DNA from: Caulobacteraceae bacterium
GTDB lineage: Bacteria > Pseudomonadota > Alphaproteobacteria > Caulobacterales > Caulobacteraceae
Length of the DNA: 64,000 nt
Reading direction: 5' to 3'
Assembly: GCA_019748055.1 (NCBI GenBank)
Contig: JAIEQC010000005.1
Span: 36,326-100,325, forward strand
Positions within the stretch are counted from its first letter, which is position 1; each line of letters starts with the position of its first letter. Shown piece by piece: positions 1-8,864 of the stretch. The notes under the pieces are model-generated. The model did not search any database and was not told where the DNA came from. It saw only the letters and a list, made by a program, of their open reading frames with translations. The translations under genes were made by a program, and so were the position numbers.

Positions 1-1200
1 GTGTGTATCCGGCAAAGAAGTGGAGGCAGACTGCGCGAGCATTACGCCTGGGGCTGCGCGAACCGGCAGGCCCTGCAGTCGTCCAAGCAAGGCCCCTACC
101 AGAAACACAGACGCCAATGTCGCGACGCCCGCGCCCACCACAAAGAAGCCATGCCGTCCCGCACTTCTGAACGGACGTTCCACCCAACGCCAGCTGGCCC
201 ACGCCATGCCGAAAGCGACGATCAGCGCAACAGCCGTCTCAAGGATGGTCAGGGGGCGAGACAAGACGAGCACAGGGAGGCTCAGAAGTGGCCAGTGCCA
301 GAGATAGAGGGAGTAAGAGATCAGGCCGAGACCGACCGCAGGGGGACTTGAAAGGAGCTTGCCTGCGATCCCCTGGCCTTGAGCGCTGATAAGTAGAACG
401 GTCCCCGCGCAAGGGACCAAAGAAGCCACCGCCGGCCAGGGGGCAGAAGCTCCCAAAGGCGAAAAGGCAACGAAGATAAGCGCCGTCCCCAAAAAACCAC
501 ACGCATTCCGGTACGACCTTGGAATCCGTTCATGCGGCAACGTCGCCAGAAGCGCGCCCAACAGCAGTTCCCAAGCGCGAGAACGCAACAGGTAGAAGGC
601 CTCAGCCTCGGCAGCGTGCCAGCTCAGACGCACCGCCTCGGAAAACGACATCGTCGCGGCGGCGGCGATCACCAGCGTCGACCAGCGAGCCAACTTGGGA
701 TGAAACAGCACTAGCGTCGCGAGAGGCCAAAGGAGATAGAACTGCTCCTCGATCGACAGCGACCAGGTGTGCAGCAGTGGTTGGTAGGCGGCGTCGGGCG
801 CGAAGTAGTCCGTGAGCGACAAGAAAAATCTGTTGGAAGACAGAGAAGCGACCGACGCGATCGACTGGCCCAGAACGTCCAGATCCTGAGGGATCAGAAT
901 GATCAAGGCCACAAGGGTGACCGTCCCGATCATGACAGCCAAGGCCGGCAGAATGCGCCGCACCCGCCGTTCATAGAATGCGAGGATTCCGGAAAGTCCC
1001 CGCTCGCGTTCGCGCATCAAGATGCGGGTGATCAGGTAGCCGGAAATGACGAAGAACACGTCCACGCCGAAGAAGCCGCCCGGAACGAGCGCCGGCCATG
1101 CGTGCCCCATCACCACGGCTGATACCGCCACAGCCCTGAGGCCGTCGACGTCCGGCCGATACCCGCCACCAAAGGTTTCCCCGGCCGGAACCGACGTCAT
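1..1200 (-). CDS. OafA/YrhL-type acyltransferase-3 membrane protein, partial (C-terminus beyond window)
   Basis: An open frame of 400 codons runs from an ATG at 1200 through the left edge with no stop. The product is a membrane O-acyltransferase of the acyltransferase-3 family, which moves acetyl or similar groups onto cell-surface glycans. Visible family marks are the R22-x10-H33 pair in the first segment (DGLRAVAV then GH), WSLSIEEQFYLLWP at residues 146-159, SYSLYLWHWP at about 295-304, and a W-x-W-V-E-R-P-F end of the integral domain near 337-344. This ending is typical of members that go on into an extra helix and a periplasmic SGNH domain, but that part is outside the window. It follows clpX by 41 bp on the same strand. 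Base composition looks less GC-rich than the neighbours, common for surface-glycan genes. The substrate cannot be told. Confidence 0.88.
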   Translation of the reverse strand, partial: MTSVPAGETFGGGYRPDVDGLRAVAVSAVVMGHAWPALVPGGFFGVDVFFVISGYLITRILMRERERGLSGILAFYERRVRRILPALAVMIGTVTLVALIILIPQDLDVLGQSIASVASLSSNRFFLSLTDYFAPDAAYQPLLHTWSLSIEEQFYLLWPLATLVLFHPKLARWSTLVIAAAATMSFSEAVRLSWHAAEAEAFYLLRSRAWELLLGALLATLPHERIPRSYRNACGFLGTALIFVAFSPLGASAPWPAVASLVPCAGTVLLISAQGQGIAGKLLSSPPAVGLGLISYSLYLWHWPLLSLPVLVLSRPLTILETAVALIVAFGMAWASWRWVERPFRSAGRHGFFVVGAGVATLASVFLVGALLGRLQGLPVRAAPGVMLAQSASTSLPDTH

Positions 1201-1241
1201 TGGGAGCTCATTTCAAGCACGCTCCCGGTGGCGTCCGCCGA

Positions 1242-2510
<1,269 letters not shown>

Positions 2511-2699
2511 CGACCCTTCTCACTCTCGCGCCCGTCTCTGGCGGACGGAACGCTTTTCCTCGCGTTTCAGTCCCGAACTTTGGGCGCGAAGGTCTTCAAA
2601 AAATGACAATCACCCATCACGAAGCGGGCGACAACCCCAACCGGACCTGCGACTCGACCGGGATGGGGATCAGAATGGCATGCGGGATCACGGTGGCGA

Positions 2700-3344
2700 A
2701 TGTCTGACATGGGAAGCCAGCAAGGTTCGCGCCAGTCCGATCAAGAGCGCCCGGTGGTGGCCTTCGACTTCGACGGCACCCTGACGGTCCGAGACAGCTT
2801 CACCGCCTTCCTGCGCCGTCGCGCGGGCAAGCGCGGCTGGGCCAGGGGTCTGGTGCGGCTGTCACCGGCCATCGCCGCCTATGCTCGAGATCGGGATCGC
2901 GGACGGCTGAAGGCGGCGTCGGTGCGCGAGTTCCTGCTCGGCGTGCCGCGCGAGACGCTCGAGGCCGAGGCCGAGGCCTTCGCCGCGCGCGTCTGGGACC
3001 GCTTCATGCGCCCCGATGCCTTGGCCACTTGGGAAGACTGGGGTCGGCGCGGCGCGCTGCGCGTGATCGTGACCGCCAGTCCAGAGACGACCGTCGCTCC
3101 TTTCGCCCGCCGCCTGAACGCCGAAATGCTGCTGGGCACCCAGTTGGTCTTCGACGGCCAGGGACGCGTCACCGGCGCCTTCGCCACCCCCAACTGCCGC
3201 GGCGAGGAGAAGGTGCGTCGGCTCCACGCAGTCTTCGGCCCCGACCTGCGCCTGGTCGCCGCCTACGGCGACACCTCGGGCGACCATGAGATGCTCCAGA
3301 TCGCCGATCAGGCAGGCTTTCGGGTCTTCACCGGCCGTCCCTGA
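2700..3344 (+). CDS. HAD-IB family phosphatase (SerB-like)
   Basis: A 214-aa haloacid-dehalogenase hydrolase of subfamily IB. Motif I is DFDGT with the nucleophile D23 and general acid D25, motif II is the VTAS stretch near the middle, and the late metal-binding motif is GDTSGDHEM. Members dephosphorylate small metabolites or lipids (phosphoserine, phosphatidylglycerophosphate and others); the true substrate cannot be read from the sequence. The ATG at 2700 is taken; an ATG at 2709 is possible and would change only the first three residues. It diverges from clpX and converges on the secreted protein gene at 3348, leaving three bases between the stop codons. Confidence 0.85.
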   Translation: MSDMGSQQGSRQSDQERPVVAFDFDGTLTVRDSFTAFLRRRAGKRGWARGLVRLSPAIAAYARDRDRGRLKAASVREFLLGVPRETLEAEAEAFAARVWDRFMRPDALATWEDWGRRGALRVIVTASPETTVAPFARRLNAEMLLGTQLVFDGQGRVTGAFATPNCRGEEKVRRLHAVFGPDLRLVAAYGDTSGDHEMLQIADQAGFRVFTGRP

Positions 3345-3347
3345 CCT

Positions 3348-4301
3348 TCACCGATCCTCGGTTCCCGCAGTGTAGGCCTCGAGGATCGCCCGGCTGAGCG
3401 CCGATGCCTGCGCATGCTGTCCGACGTAGCCTTGGCGCACGGTGTACAACCCCTCGAGATACGCCAGATCCCACGGGGAAAGACCCGTCGAGCGGCGTTC
3501 GGGGACGAACAGGTTCAGGATGGAGTCGAACCGGCTCAGGTCCGCTTCCGGGTCGACCTGGGCCAAGGACACGAAGGCGATGTAATCCGCCAGTTGCTCC
3601 AGCGTCACGCCGTCCAGACGATCCACATCTACGATCACATACGAGCGTTTCATGACGTCCCGCAGCGGCTGGCGAAGGCGCGACGCGAAGTTGCGCCGGA
3701 CCTGAGGCGCGTGAGCCTCTTCCATCAGTCGGCCGAAGGGATTCTCGACCGTCGGGCGGGAGCTGTACATGTTGGGCAGGCGGACCGCGATCTGCCCGGT
3801 CTCGTCGTCCACGGGCACGCTGACATGCCACCAGCGAACCGGCGCCTCGCCGCTCTGGAACCGGTTCAACGCAGCGCGCCCCTGGTCCATGCCGGAACCG
3901 CCGACGATGAACAGCTTGGGCCGCCGGGACACCAGTTCGCGCGCGAAACCGGCGCCGTCGGTCGTACCCATGATCAAGATGGACGGGTGGCAAGGCGGCT
4001 CATGCGCCGTGAGGCCCAGCTCTCGAACGAGGTCGGACACTCGGTCGACCAGATACTGCGCGACTTCCGGAGTGAAGTTCGCTGCCCCGACGCACACGCC
4101 GTCGTCCCAACGAGCCGTGCCCCTATTTCCCGCAGGATCGGCGACCTGCTCGACGAACAAATTGGCCGCCTCGTCCAGACGGCGGCCTTCGACAACGACC
4201 TCTTCAACCTCGTAGACCTGCCCGCCGTCCTGGGCGGCGGCCGACGTGGTGAAGAGCGCGATCAACGCCGCACTCAATCCTGAAACGATCGACTTCCGCA
4301 T
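3348..4301 (-). CDS. secreted protein of unknown function, paralogue of the 5101-6027 gene
   Basis: A 317-aa protein with a clean Sec signal peptide (MRKSIVSGL, then a hydrophobic core ending in SAAAQ). I do not recognise the family. The start at 4301 is chosen over an upstream in-frame ATG because GGAGGTGA sits at perfect spacing and the signal peptide begins there. It shares with the protein on the other side of clpP an EVVVEGR-type segment after the signal peptide, an ARW...CVGA..N block, a second conserved Cys, the block VRWW..SVP.D.ETGQ.A.RLP, and V.LEQLADY.AFV.LAQVDP. The two conserved Cys suggest a disulfide in the periplasm. It lies 53 bp downstream of clpP, so it may be co-transcribed with it. 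Confidence 0.75.
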   Translation of the reverse strand: MRKSIVSGLSAALIALFTTSAAAQDGGQVYEVEEVVVEGRRLDEAANLFVEQVADPAGNRGTARWDDGVCVGAANFTPEVAQYLVDRVSDLVRELGLTAHEPPCHPSILIMGTTDGAGFARELVSRRPKLFIVGGSGMDQGRAALNRFQSGEAPVRWWHVSVPVDDETGQIAVRLPNMYSSRPTVENPFGRLMEEAHAPQVRRNFASRLRQPLRDVMKRSYVIVDVDRLDGVTLEQLADYIAFVSLAQVDPEADLSRFDSILNLFVPERRSTGLSPWDLAYLEGLYTVRQGYVGQHAQASALSRAILEAYTAGTEDR

Positions 4302-4354
4302 GGTCTCACCTCCGATTTCGCATTGAGGGGCGACACGCGATGTCGTCAAGCGCG

Positions 4355-5023
4355 TCAAACCGTCTTCACGCCATCCCCATCCGCCTGCTCGCGGCGGTCA
4401 TAGACGTGATCCACCAGACCCCAGGCCTTGGCTTCCTCGGCAGACATGAAGTGGTCGCGGTCCAGCGTCCGCTCGACCTCTTCATAGGTCCGGCCGGTGT
4501 GGTGAACGTAGATCTCGTTCAAACGGCGCTTGGTGTAGCGGATGTCCTCGGCGTGGCGCTCGATGTCGGAGGCCTGGCCACGGAAGCCGCCCGAAGGTTG
4601 GTGCACCATGATCCGGGCGTTCGGCAGGGCCACCCGCTGGCCCGCAGCGCCTGCCGTCAGGATCAGCGACCCCGCCGAAGCCGCCATGCCCATGACTACG
4701 GTCGAGACCGGCGATTTGATGTATTGCATGGTGTCGTAGATCGCGAGCGCAGAGGTCACCTGACCGCCGGGGCTGTTGATGTACATGCTGATTTCCTTCT
4801 TCGGGTTCTCCGATTCGAGGAACAGCAGCTGGGCGCAGATCAGGCTGGCCATTCCGTCCTCGAACGGGCCGGTCAGAAAGATGATCCGCTCGCGCAGAAG
4901 GCGCGAGAAGATGTCGAATGCACGCTCCCCACGGCTGGACTGCTCCACGACCATGGGGACCAGATTGGATTGAATGAGGTCGAGGGGATCGCGCATGGAG
5001 GGCCTTTTCTCGGAATGCTGCAT
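4355..5023 (-). CDS. clpP: ATP-dependent Clp protease proteolytic subunit ClpP
   Basis: Serine peptidase forming the double-heptamer chamber that degrades substrates delivered by ClpX or ClpA. The triad is visible: S116 in MAASAGS, H141 in [10 protein letters not shown], and D190 in LDRDHF (numbering from the ATG at 5023). Length is 222 aa from that ATG; an ATG at 4996 (MRDPLD...) gives 213 aa, closer to usual ClpP proteins, and is a credible alternative since N-terminal propeptides vary. Flanked on both sides by members of one secreted-protein family, which breaks the usual tig-clpP-clpX order. Confidence 0.97.
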   Translation of the reverse strand: MQHSEKRPSMRDPLDLIQSNLVPMVVEQSSRGERAFDIFSRLLRERIIFLTGPFEDGMASLICAQLLFLESENPKKEISMYINSPGGQVTSALAIYDTMQYIKSPVSTVVMGMAASAGSLILTAGAAGQRVALPNARIMVHQPSGGFRGQASDIERHAEDIRYTKRRLNEIYVHHTGRTYEEVERTLDRDHFMSAEEAKAWGLVDHVYDRREQADGDGVKTV

Positions 5024-5100
5024 GGGCGCGACTCAGCGGCGCGCTTTCGTGATTTCAGGATATCGCTCCCCCCCCGGGGCGGCGCAAGGCGCGAGCCGCA

Positions 5101-6027
5101 TCACTCCGTCTGTGGCTGACCGTCTCGCATCGTCCGGGCCACCTCTGCAGCCACGCCGTCAGAGACCGCGCGCCGGTTGGTCCGCATCGGTTCTCCGGGG
5201 CGGTATAGAGCACGCAGATAAGCCATGTCCCAGTCGCTGAACCCGTCGCTGGATGCCGGGTCCTCGAAAACATTCAGCACGCTGGCCTGCCGCGACACAT
5301 CGCCCGCCGGATCGACCTGAGCCAAGGCGACGAATGCCAAATAGTCGGCAAGTTGTTGAGGCGTGACGTCCGCCATGCGTGTCACGTCCACGACGATGAA
5401 GGTGCGGGCGAGGTCGTCACGAATCTGGCTGTTCAGCCTCGACGCCGACGTGAAGATGTAAGGCGCGGACGGATTGCCGTCGGCATCGACGTCGCCGGGC
5501 AGCCTGGACGCTCTCTGACCCGTTTCGGAGTCGATCGGCACGCTGGTCGTCCACCAGCGCACCGGGACGTCCGAGTCGAGAAACAACGCCTCGTAATCGC
5601 TGCTCAGGTGAAAAGTCCGCGGTCCGAGACTGAACCCGCGGGGGTCCGCCTGGAAAATGGCCCCCGCGACCCCGCGAGGATCCTCGGTGAAAATCATGAT
5701 GACATTGGGTCGACAGCCAGGGTCGGCAGCATCGACGCCGAGATCCTGCGCAACGCCTGAAATGTGGTCGATCAACGGCTGAGCGACATCAGCGCGTAGA
5801 TTCACCGCCCCCACGCAGATCGGACGGTTCCACCGAGCCAGCCCCCGGCCCCGGGGCGCCTCACCCACGTTCTCGACGAACTCCTCGGCGACCGTCGCCA
5901 GCGGCCGACCATCTACGATGATGTCGTCCACGCGCGTGACCGGCGGGTCCTGCGGCGGAGGATCCTGACGCGGAGGATCTTGCGGAGCCGAAGCGACCAG
6001 AGCCAGAGAAACGACGACGGCCAACAT
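5101..6027 (-). CDS. secreted protein of unknown function, paralogue of the 3348-4301 gene
   Basis: A roughly 308-aa exported protein of the same unrecognised family as the gene at 3348. After a short hydrophobic leader (MLAVVVSLALVASA) comes a low-complexity QDPPRQDPPPQDPP tract, then DIIVDGR, ARW...CVGA.N, VRWW..SVP.D.ETGQ.A.RLP and QQLADYLAFVALAQVDP, all shared with its paralogue. The ATG at 6027 has GGAG ten bases upstream. Starts at GTG 6045 or TTG 6051 would add a basic n-region (RSAR) to the leader but fall inside a 10-bp hairpin at 6040-6065, so I prefer 6027. It sits between tig and clpP on the same strand. Confidence 0.72.
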   Translation of the reverse strand: MLAVVVSLALVASAPQDPPRQDPPPQDPPVTRVDDIIVDGRPLATVAEEFVENVGEAPRGRGLARWNRPICVGAVNLRADVAQPLIDHISGVAQDLGVDAADPGCRPNVIMIFTEDPRGVAGAIFQADPRGFSLGPRTFHLSSDYEALFLDSDVPVRWWTTSVPIDSETGQRASRLPGDVDADGNPSAPYIFTSASRLNSQIRDDLARTFIVVDVTRMADVTPQQLADYLAFVALAQVDPAGDVSRQASVLNVFEDPASSDGFSDWDMAYLRALYRPGEPMRTNRRAVSDGVAAEVARTMRDGQPQTE

Positions 6028-6039
6028 GCGGGCGCTCCG

Positions 6040-6065
6040 GAACACGCCCAAAGTCGGGCGTGTTC
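6040..6065 (-). terminator. 10-bp perfect hairpin between tig and the secreted-protein gene
   Basis: GAACACGCCC and GGGCGTGTTC form a perfect 10-bp stem with a 6-base loop. In the minus-strand transcript it ends two bases before the CGGAG ribosome site of the gene starting at 6027, so it could stop transcription from tig or gate translation of the downstream gene. There is no good U-tract, so the terminator label is tentative. Confidence 0.5.
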
Positions 6066-6097
6066 AATGTGCCCTAGACAACCGTCGCTGGAAAGAC

Positions 6098-6111
6098 CCG
6101 CCGAAGGGCGG
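6098..6111 (-). terminator. short hairpin directly after tig
   Basis: CCGCC-loop-GGCGG begins immediately after the tig stop codon and is followed in the transcript by GTCTTTCC. A weak terminator-like element; the short stem and poor T-run keep confidence low. Confidence 0.4.
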
Positions 6112-7455
6112 TCAGCCCTCGTCTTCGTCCTTCAGGAGGTCTTCCTTGCTGATCGGCGCGTCCTTGACCTCGGCTTGGCCGAAGATCAGCTCGCACACCT
6201 TCTCCTCATAGACCGGAGCGCGCATCTGGGCGGCGGCGTTCGGGTTCTGGCGATAGAAGTCCAGCACCTGGCGCTCCTGACCCGGATAGTTGCGGGCCTC
6301 GGCCATGATGGCGTTGTTCAGCTCCTGGTCGGTGACCTGCACGTTGTTGGCGCGGCCGATCTCGGCCAGCACCAGACCCAGGCGCACGCGGCGCTCGGCG
6401 ATCTTGCGGTATTCCTTCTCCAGCGCCTTGTCGGTCTTCTTGGCGTCGGCCTCGTCCAGACGGCCGGCTTCCTTGTCGGCCTGGACCTGGCGCCAGATGC
6501 CGTCGAACTCGGCCTCGACCATCTTGGGCGGCAGGTCGAAGCTGTGCTTTTCGTCCAGCTGGTCCAGCAGGGCGCGCTTCAGCTTGAAGCGGGCGGCGCT
6601 CGAGTACTGCTGGTTCAGGTTTTGCCGGAGCAGGTCCTTCAGCTTGTCCAGCGACTCCAGGCCCAGGCGCGTGGCGAACTCGTCGTCGATCTTGGCCTCG
6701 GCCTCGGCCTTGATGGCCTTGACGGTCACGTCAAAGGTCGCGGCCTTCCCGGCCAGATGCGCGGCGCCGTAGTTCTCCGGGAAGGTGACGTTCAGCGTCT
6801 TCTCCTCGCCGACCTTCACACCCTTCAGCTGCTCCTCGAAGCCGGGGATGAAGCGGTTGGAGCCGATCACCAGGTCCGCGTCGGTGGCCGAACCGCCCTC
6901 GAACGCCTCGCCGTCGATCTTGCCGACGAAGTCGATGGTGACCTGGTCGCCTTCGGCGGCCTTCACCGTCTTGCCGGTCTTGTCCTCATAGGTCTTGGCC
7001 TGACCAGCCAGTTCCTTCAGCGCTTCGTCCAGATCGGCGTCGGTGGCCTCATAGACCGGGCGCTCCAGCTTCAGCGTCTTGGGATCGACCGGCGTGAACT
7101 CCGGCATGACCTCCAGGGCCATCTCATAGGTCAGGTCTTCCTGGCCCAGGATCACCTTGTCCATGTCGCTGACCAGCTTCATCTCGGCCGGTGCGGCGGG
7201 GCGCAGCTTGGCCTCGTCCAGCGCCTTCTGGCTGGAGGTGTTCAGCGCCTCGTTGACGATCTCGCCCATCAGGTCGCGGCCGTAGGTCTTCTTGACGTGC
7301 GCGGCGGGCACCTTGCCGGGACGGAAGCCCTTCAGCTTCATCTGCGGCGAGACTTCCTTGATGCGGGCGTCCAGCTTCTCGTTCAGCTCGGCGGCGGGGA
7401 TGGTCACCGCGATCGTGCGGCTGAGACCTTCGTTCGACTTTTCGACGACTTGCAT
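6112..7455 (-). CDS. tig: trigger factor, ribosome-associated chaperone and peptidyl-prolyl isomerase
   Basis: Binds the ribosome exit tunnel and shields nascent chains. The product is 447 aa, in the usual range. The N-terminal ribosome-binding domain carries the GFRPGKVP form of the signature loop; a central FKBP-type PPIase domain follows (GDQVTIDFVGKIDGEAFEGG, then LVIGSNRFIPGFEEQL), and the C-terminal helical cradle ends in an acidic tail (DLLKDEDEG). The ATG at 7455 (MQVVEKSNEG) is preferred over upstream in-frame codons because it matches the universal start of the family. It diverges from the metallo-hydrolase gene at 7633 across a 177-bp shared promoter region. Confidence 0.97.
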   Translation of the reverse strand: MQVVEKSNEGLSRTIAVTIPAAELNEKLDARIKEVSPQMKLKGFRPGKVPAAHVKKTYGRDLMGEIVNEALNTSSQKALDEAKLRPAAPAEMKLVSDMDKVILGQEDLTYEMALEVMPEFTPVDPKTLKLERPVYEATDADLDEALKELAGQAKTYEDKTGKTVKAAEGDQVTIDFVGKIDGEAFEGGSATDADLVIGSNRFIPGFEEQLKGVKVGEEKTLNVTFPENYGAAHLAGKAATFDVTVKAIKAEAEAKIDDEFATRLGLESLDKLKDLLRQNLNQQYSSAARFKLKRALLDQLDEKHSFDLPPKMVEAEFDGIWRQVQADKEAGRLDEADAKKTDKALEKEYRKIAERRVRLGLVLAEIGRANNVQVTDQELNNAIMAEARNYPGQERQVLDFYRQNPNAAAQMRAPVYEEKVCELIFGQAEVKDAPISKEDLLKDEDEG

Positions 7456-7523
7456 GGGCGGGACGATCTGACGCTCTGGGGCGCGGACGGACGGGCGGAC
7501 GCGCGATGGGAAAAGCAAGAAGG

Positions 7524-7544
7524 GCCGCCCTTGGTCAGGGCGGC
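7524..7544. repeat. 8-bp hairpin in the tig / metallo-hydrolase divergent region
   Basis: GCCGCCCT and AGGGCGGC are separated by five bases. The element lies 69 bp upstream of tig and 89 bp upstream of the divergent gene. It could be part of the tig leader or an operator; no known binding site is recognised. Confidence 0.35.
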
Positions 7545-7632
7545 GCCTCGAAGCCCGCCCTTATGTCGAGACGGGGCGCAAAGGTCAACGCGGGCGGTTT
7601 CGTCCAGACGACCGCTCGCCTATCTCTGCCGC

Positions 7633-8304
7633 ATGACCGACGCCCCCTCCCCCCTCGGCCTCTTCGTCGCGCCGGTGACGGCCTTCCAGCAGAACTGCAC
7701 CACGGTCTGGTGCACGAAGACGAGCAAGGCCGCCGTCATCGATCCCGGCGGCGGCGTCGATCCGATCCTGGCCGAGATCGCCCGGCGAGGCCTGACGCTG
7801 GACCAGATCTGGATCACCCACGGGCACCTCGACCACGCCGGCGGCGCCGCCGAGATGGCGGAGAAATCCGGCGCGCCCATCATCGGCCCGCATCCGGAGG
7901 ACCAGTTCTGGATCGACGGCATCCCGGCCCAGGCGGCTCAGTACGGGCTGGAGCCGATGCGCAGCTTCACCCCGACCCGCTGGCTGGACGAAGGCGACGT
8001 CCTGACGTTGGGCGAGACGGCGTGGGAGGTGTTCCACACGCCCGGCCACACGCCCGGCCACGTGATCTTCTTCTGCCGCGGCGCCCGCTTCGCCCTGGTG
8101 GGCGACGTCCTGTTCCAGGGCTCCATCGGCCGCACCGACTTCCCGCGCGGCGATCTCCAGACCCTGATCGACTCGGTCACGACGAAGCTCTGGCCGCTAG
8201 GCGACGACGTCCAGTTCGTCCCCGGCCACGGCCCCGGCTCCACCTTCGGCGCCGAGCGCCGCACCAACCCCTTCGTGTCCGACCGGGTGCTGGGCCAGGT
8301 CTGA
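7633..8304 (+). CDS. MBL-fold metallo-hydrolase, glyoxalase II-like
   Basis: A 223-aa zinc hydrolase of the metallo-beta-lactamase fold. The HxHxDH motif is THGHLDHAGG with H63, H65, D67 and H68; later ligands are visible as HTPGHTPGH and GDVLFQGSIGRTD, the latter typical of the YcbL/glyoxalase II-like subgroup that hydrolyses thioesters such as S-lactoylglutathione. The C-terminal PGHGPGS supplies the last metal histidine. The ATG at 7633 is chosen because the family's N-terminus begins just there; the frame happens to stay open far upstream, antisense to tig. The substrate is inferred from the subgroup only. Confidence 0.9.
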   Translation: MTDAPSPLGLFVAPVTAFQQNCTTVWCTKTSKAAVIDPGGGVDPILAEIARRGLTLDQIWITHGHLDHAGGAAEMAEKSGAPIIGPHPEDQFWIDGIPAQAAQYGLEPMRSFTPTRWLDEGDVLTLGETAWEVFHTPGHTPGHVIFFCRGARFALVGDVLFQGSIGRTDFPRGDLQTLIDSVTTKLWPLGDDVQFVPGHGPGSTFGAERRTNPFVSDRVLGQV

Positions 8305-8355
8305 TCCTCCCCGGCGTCCGCGCGTTCCTCTCCTGAGCCTTTTCAGGAGACCGCC

Positions 8356-8499
8356 ATGCACGACCCCATGCCCGACCCCGTTTCGCTACCCGAGGTGCCG
8401 GACGTCACTCCGCCGGGGCCGGAGATCGATCCCCCGCCGCCGTCGCCCGACCTGCCGCCGATGCCCGAGCCGGGGAACCCCGGCCGGCCGGCCGCCTGA
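8356..8499 (+). CDS. small proline-rich protein (47 aa), hypothetical
   Basis: A 48-codon frame starting at ATG 8356 with AGGAGA six bases upstream. Almost the whole product is proline and acidic residues (PDPVSLPEVPDVTPPGPEID and further Pro runs), with no signal peptide or membrane segment. I do not recognise a function. It sits 51 bp after the metallo-hydrolase gene on the same strand and before a KGG stress protein. The well-placed ribosome site supports it, but Pro codons are cheap in GC-rich DNA, so it could still be a chance frame. Confidence 0.5.
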   Translation: MHDPMPDPVSLPEVPDVTPPGPEIDPPPPSPDLPPMPEPGNPGRPAA

Positions 8500-8619
8500 C
8501 TGATTCGCCGAAGAGTCAGCGGTTTGCGGCTCGCGCCCCTGTGACCATTCGCCGGGAACGGATGGGGCGCATGCGGATTGTGACTGCAACCCAATCGCCA
8601 CACCAGGAAGGACCGCCCC

Positions 8620-8850
8620 ATGTCCCTTCAGCCCCCGAAAGCGTCCGGCGTCTCCAAGCGCGGCTTCGCCTCGATGGACCCGGAACGTCAGCGCGAGATC
8701 GCCCGCAAAGGCGGCGCCAGCGTGCCCAGCGAGAAGCGCTCTTTCTCCCAGGACCGCGGTCTGGCCGCCAAGGCCGGCCGCAAAGGCGGCGAGGCCTCGC
8801 ACGGCAGCCGCAAGCCCGGCGAACGCGTCTCCCCGCCACCGGCGGAGTGA
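8620..8850 (+). CDS. KGG-repeat general stress protein
   Basis: A 76-aa hydrophilic protein made of the short stress-induced KGG repeats: GFASMDPERQREIARKGG near residues 15-32 and GLAAKAGRKGGEAS near 47-60. Such proteins (GsiB/YciG-like) accumulate under desiccation, acid or general stress; the molecular role is not settled. AGGAAGG lies nine bases before the ATG. The 120 bp upstream hold the promoter; a GGAAC at 8555-8559 is the only hint of a general-stress sigma site and its -10 partner is poor. It converges on the ergothioneine gene, with a 5-bp hairpin across the junction. Confidence 0.85.
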   Translation: MSLQPPKASGVSKRGFASMDPERQREIARKGGASVPSEKRSFSQDRGLAAKAGRKGGEASHGSRKPGERVSPPPAE

Positions 8851-8864
8851 CCTGACGGCTCAGG
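8851..8864. terminator. hairpin across convergent ends of the KGG and egtBD genes
   Basis: CCTGA-CGGC-TCAGG forms a 5-bp stem starting right after the KGG stop; it contains the stop codon of the opposing gene. A possible compact bidirectional terminator. Confidence 0.4.

Noticed and set aside
2511..2699. Heat-shock (sigma-32) promoter upstream of clpX
   Set aside because: A TTTTGAAG and a CCCAAAGT exist on the minus strand but only about nine bases apart, too close for a real promoter.
8555..8580. GGAAC upstream of the KGG stress protein as an EcfG/SigT general-stress promoter
   Set aside because: At the expected 16-17 base spacing only GATT is present instead of the CGTT-type -10; the match is too weak to list as a feature.
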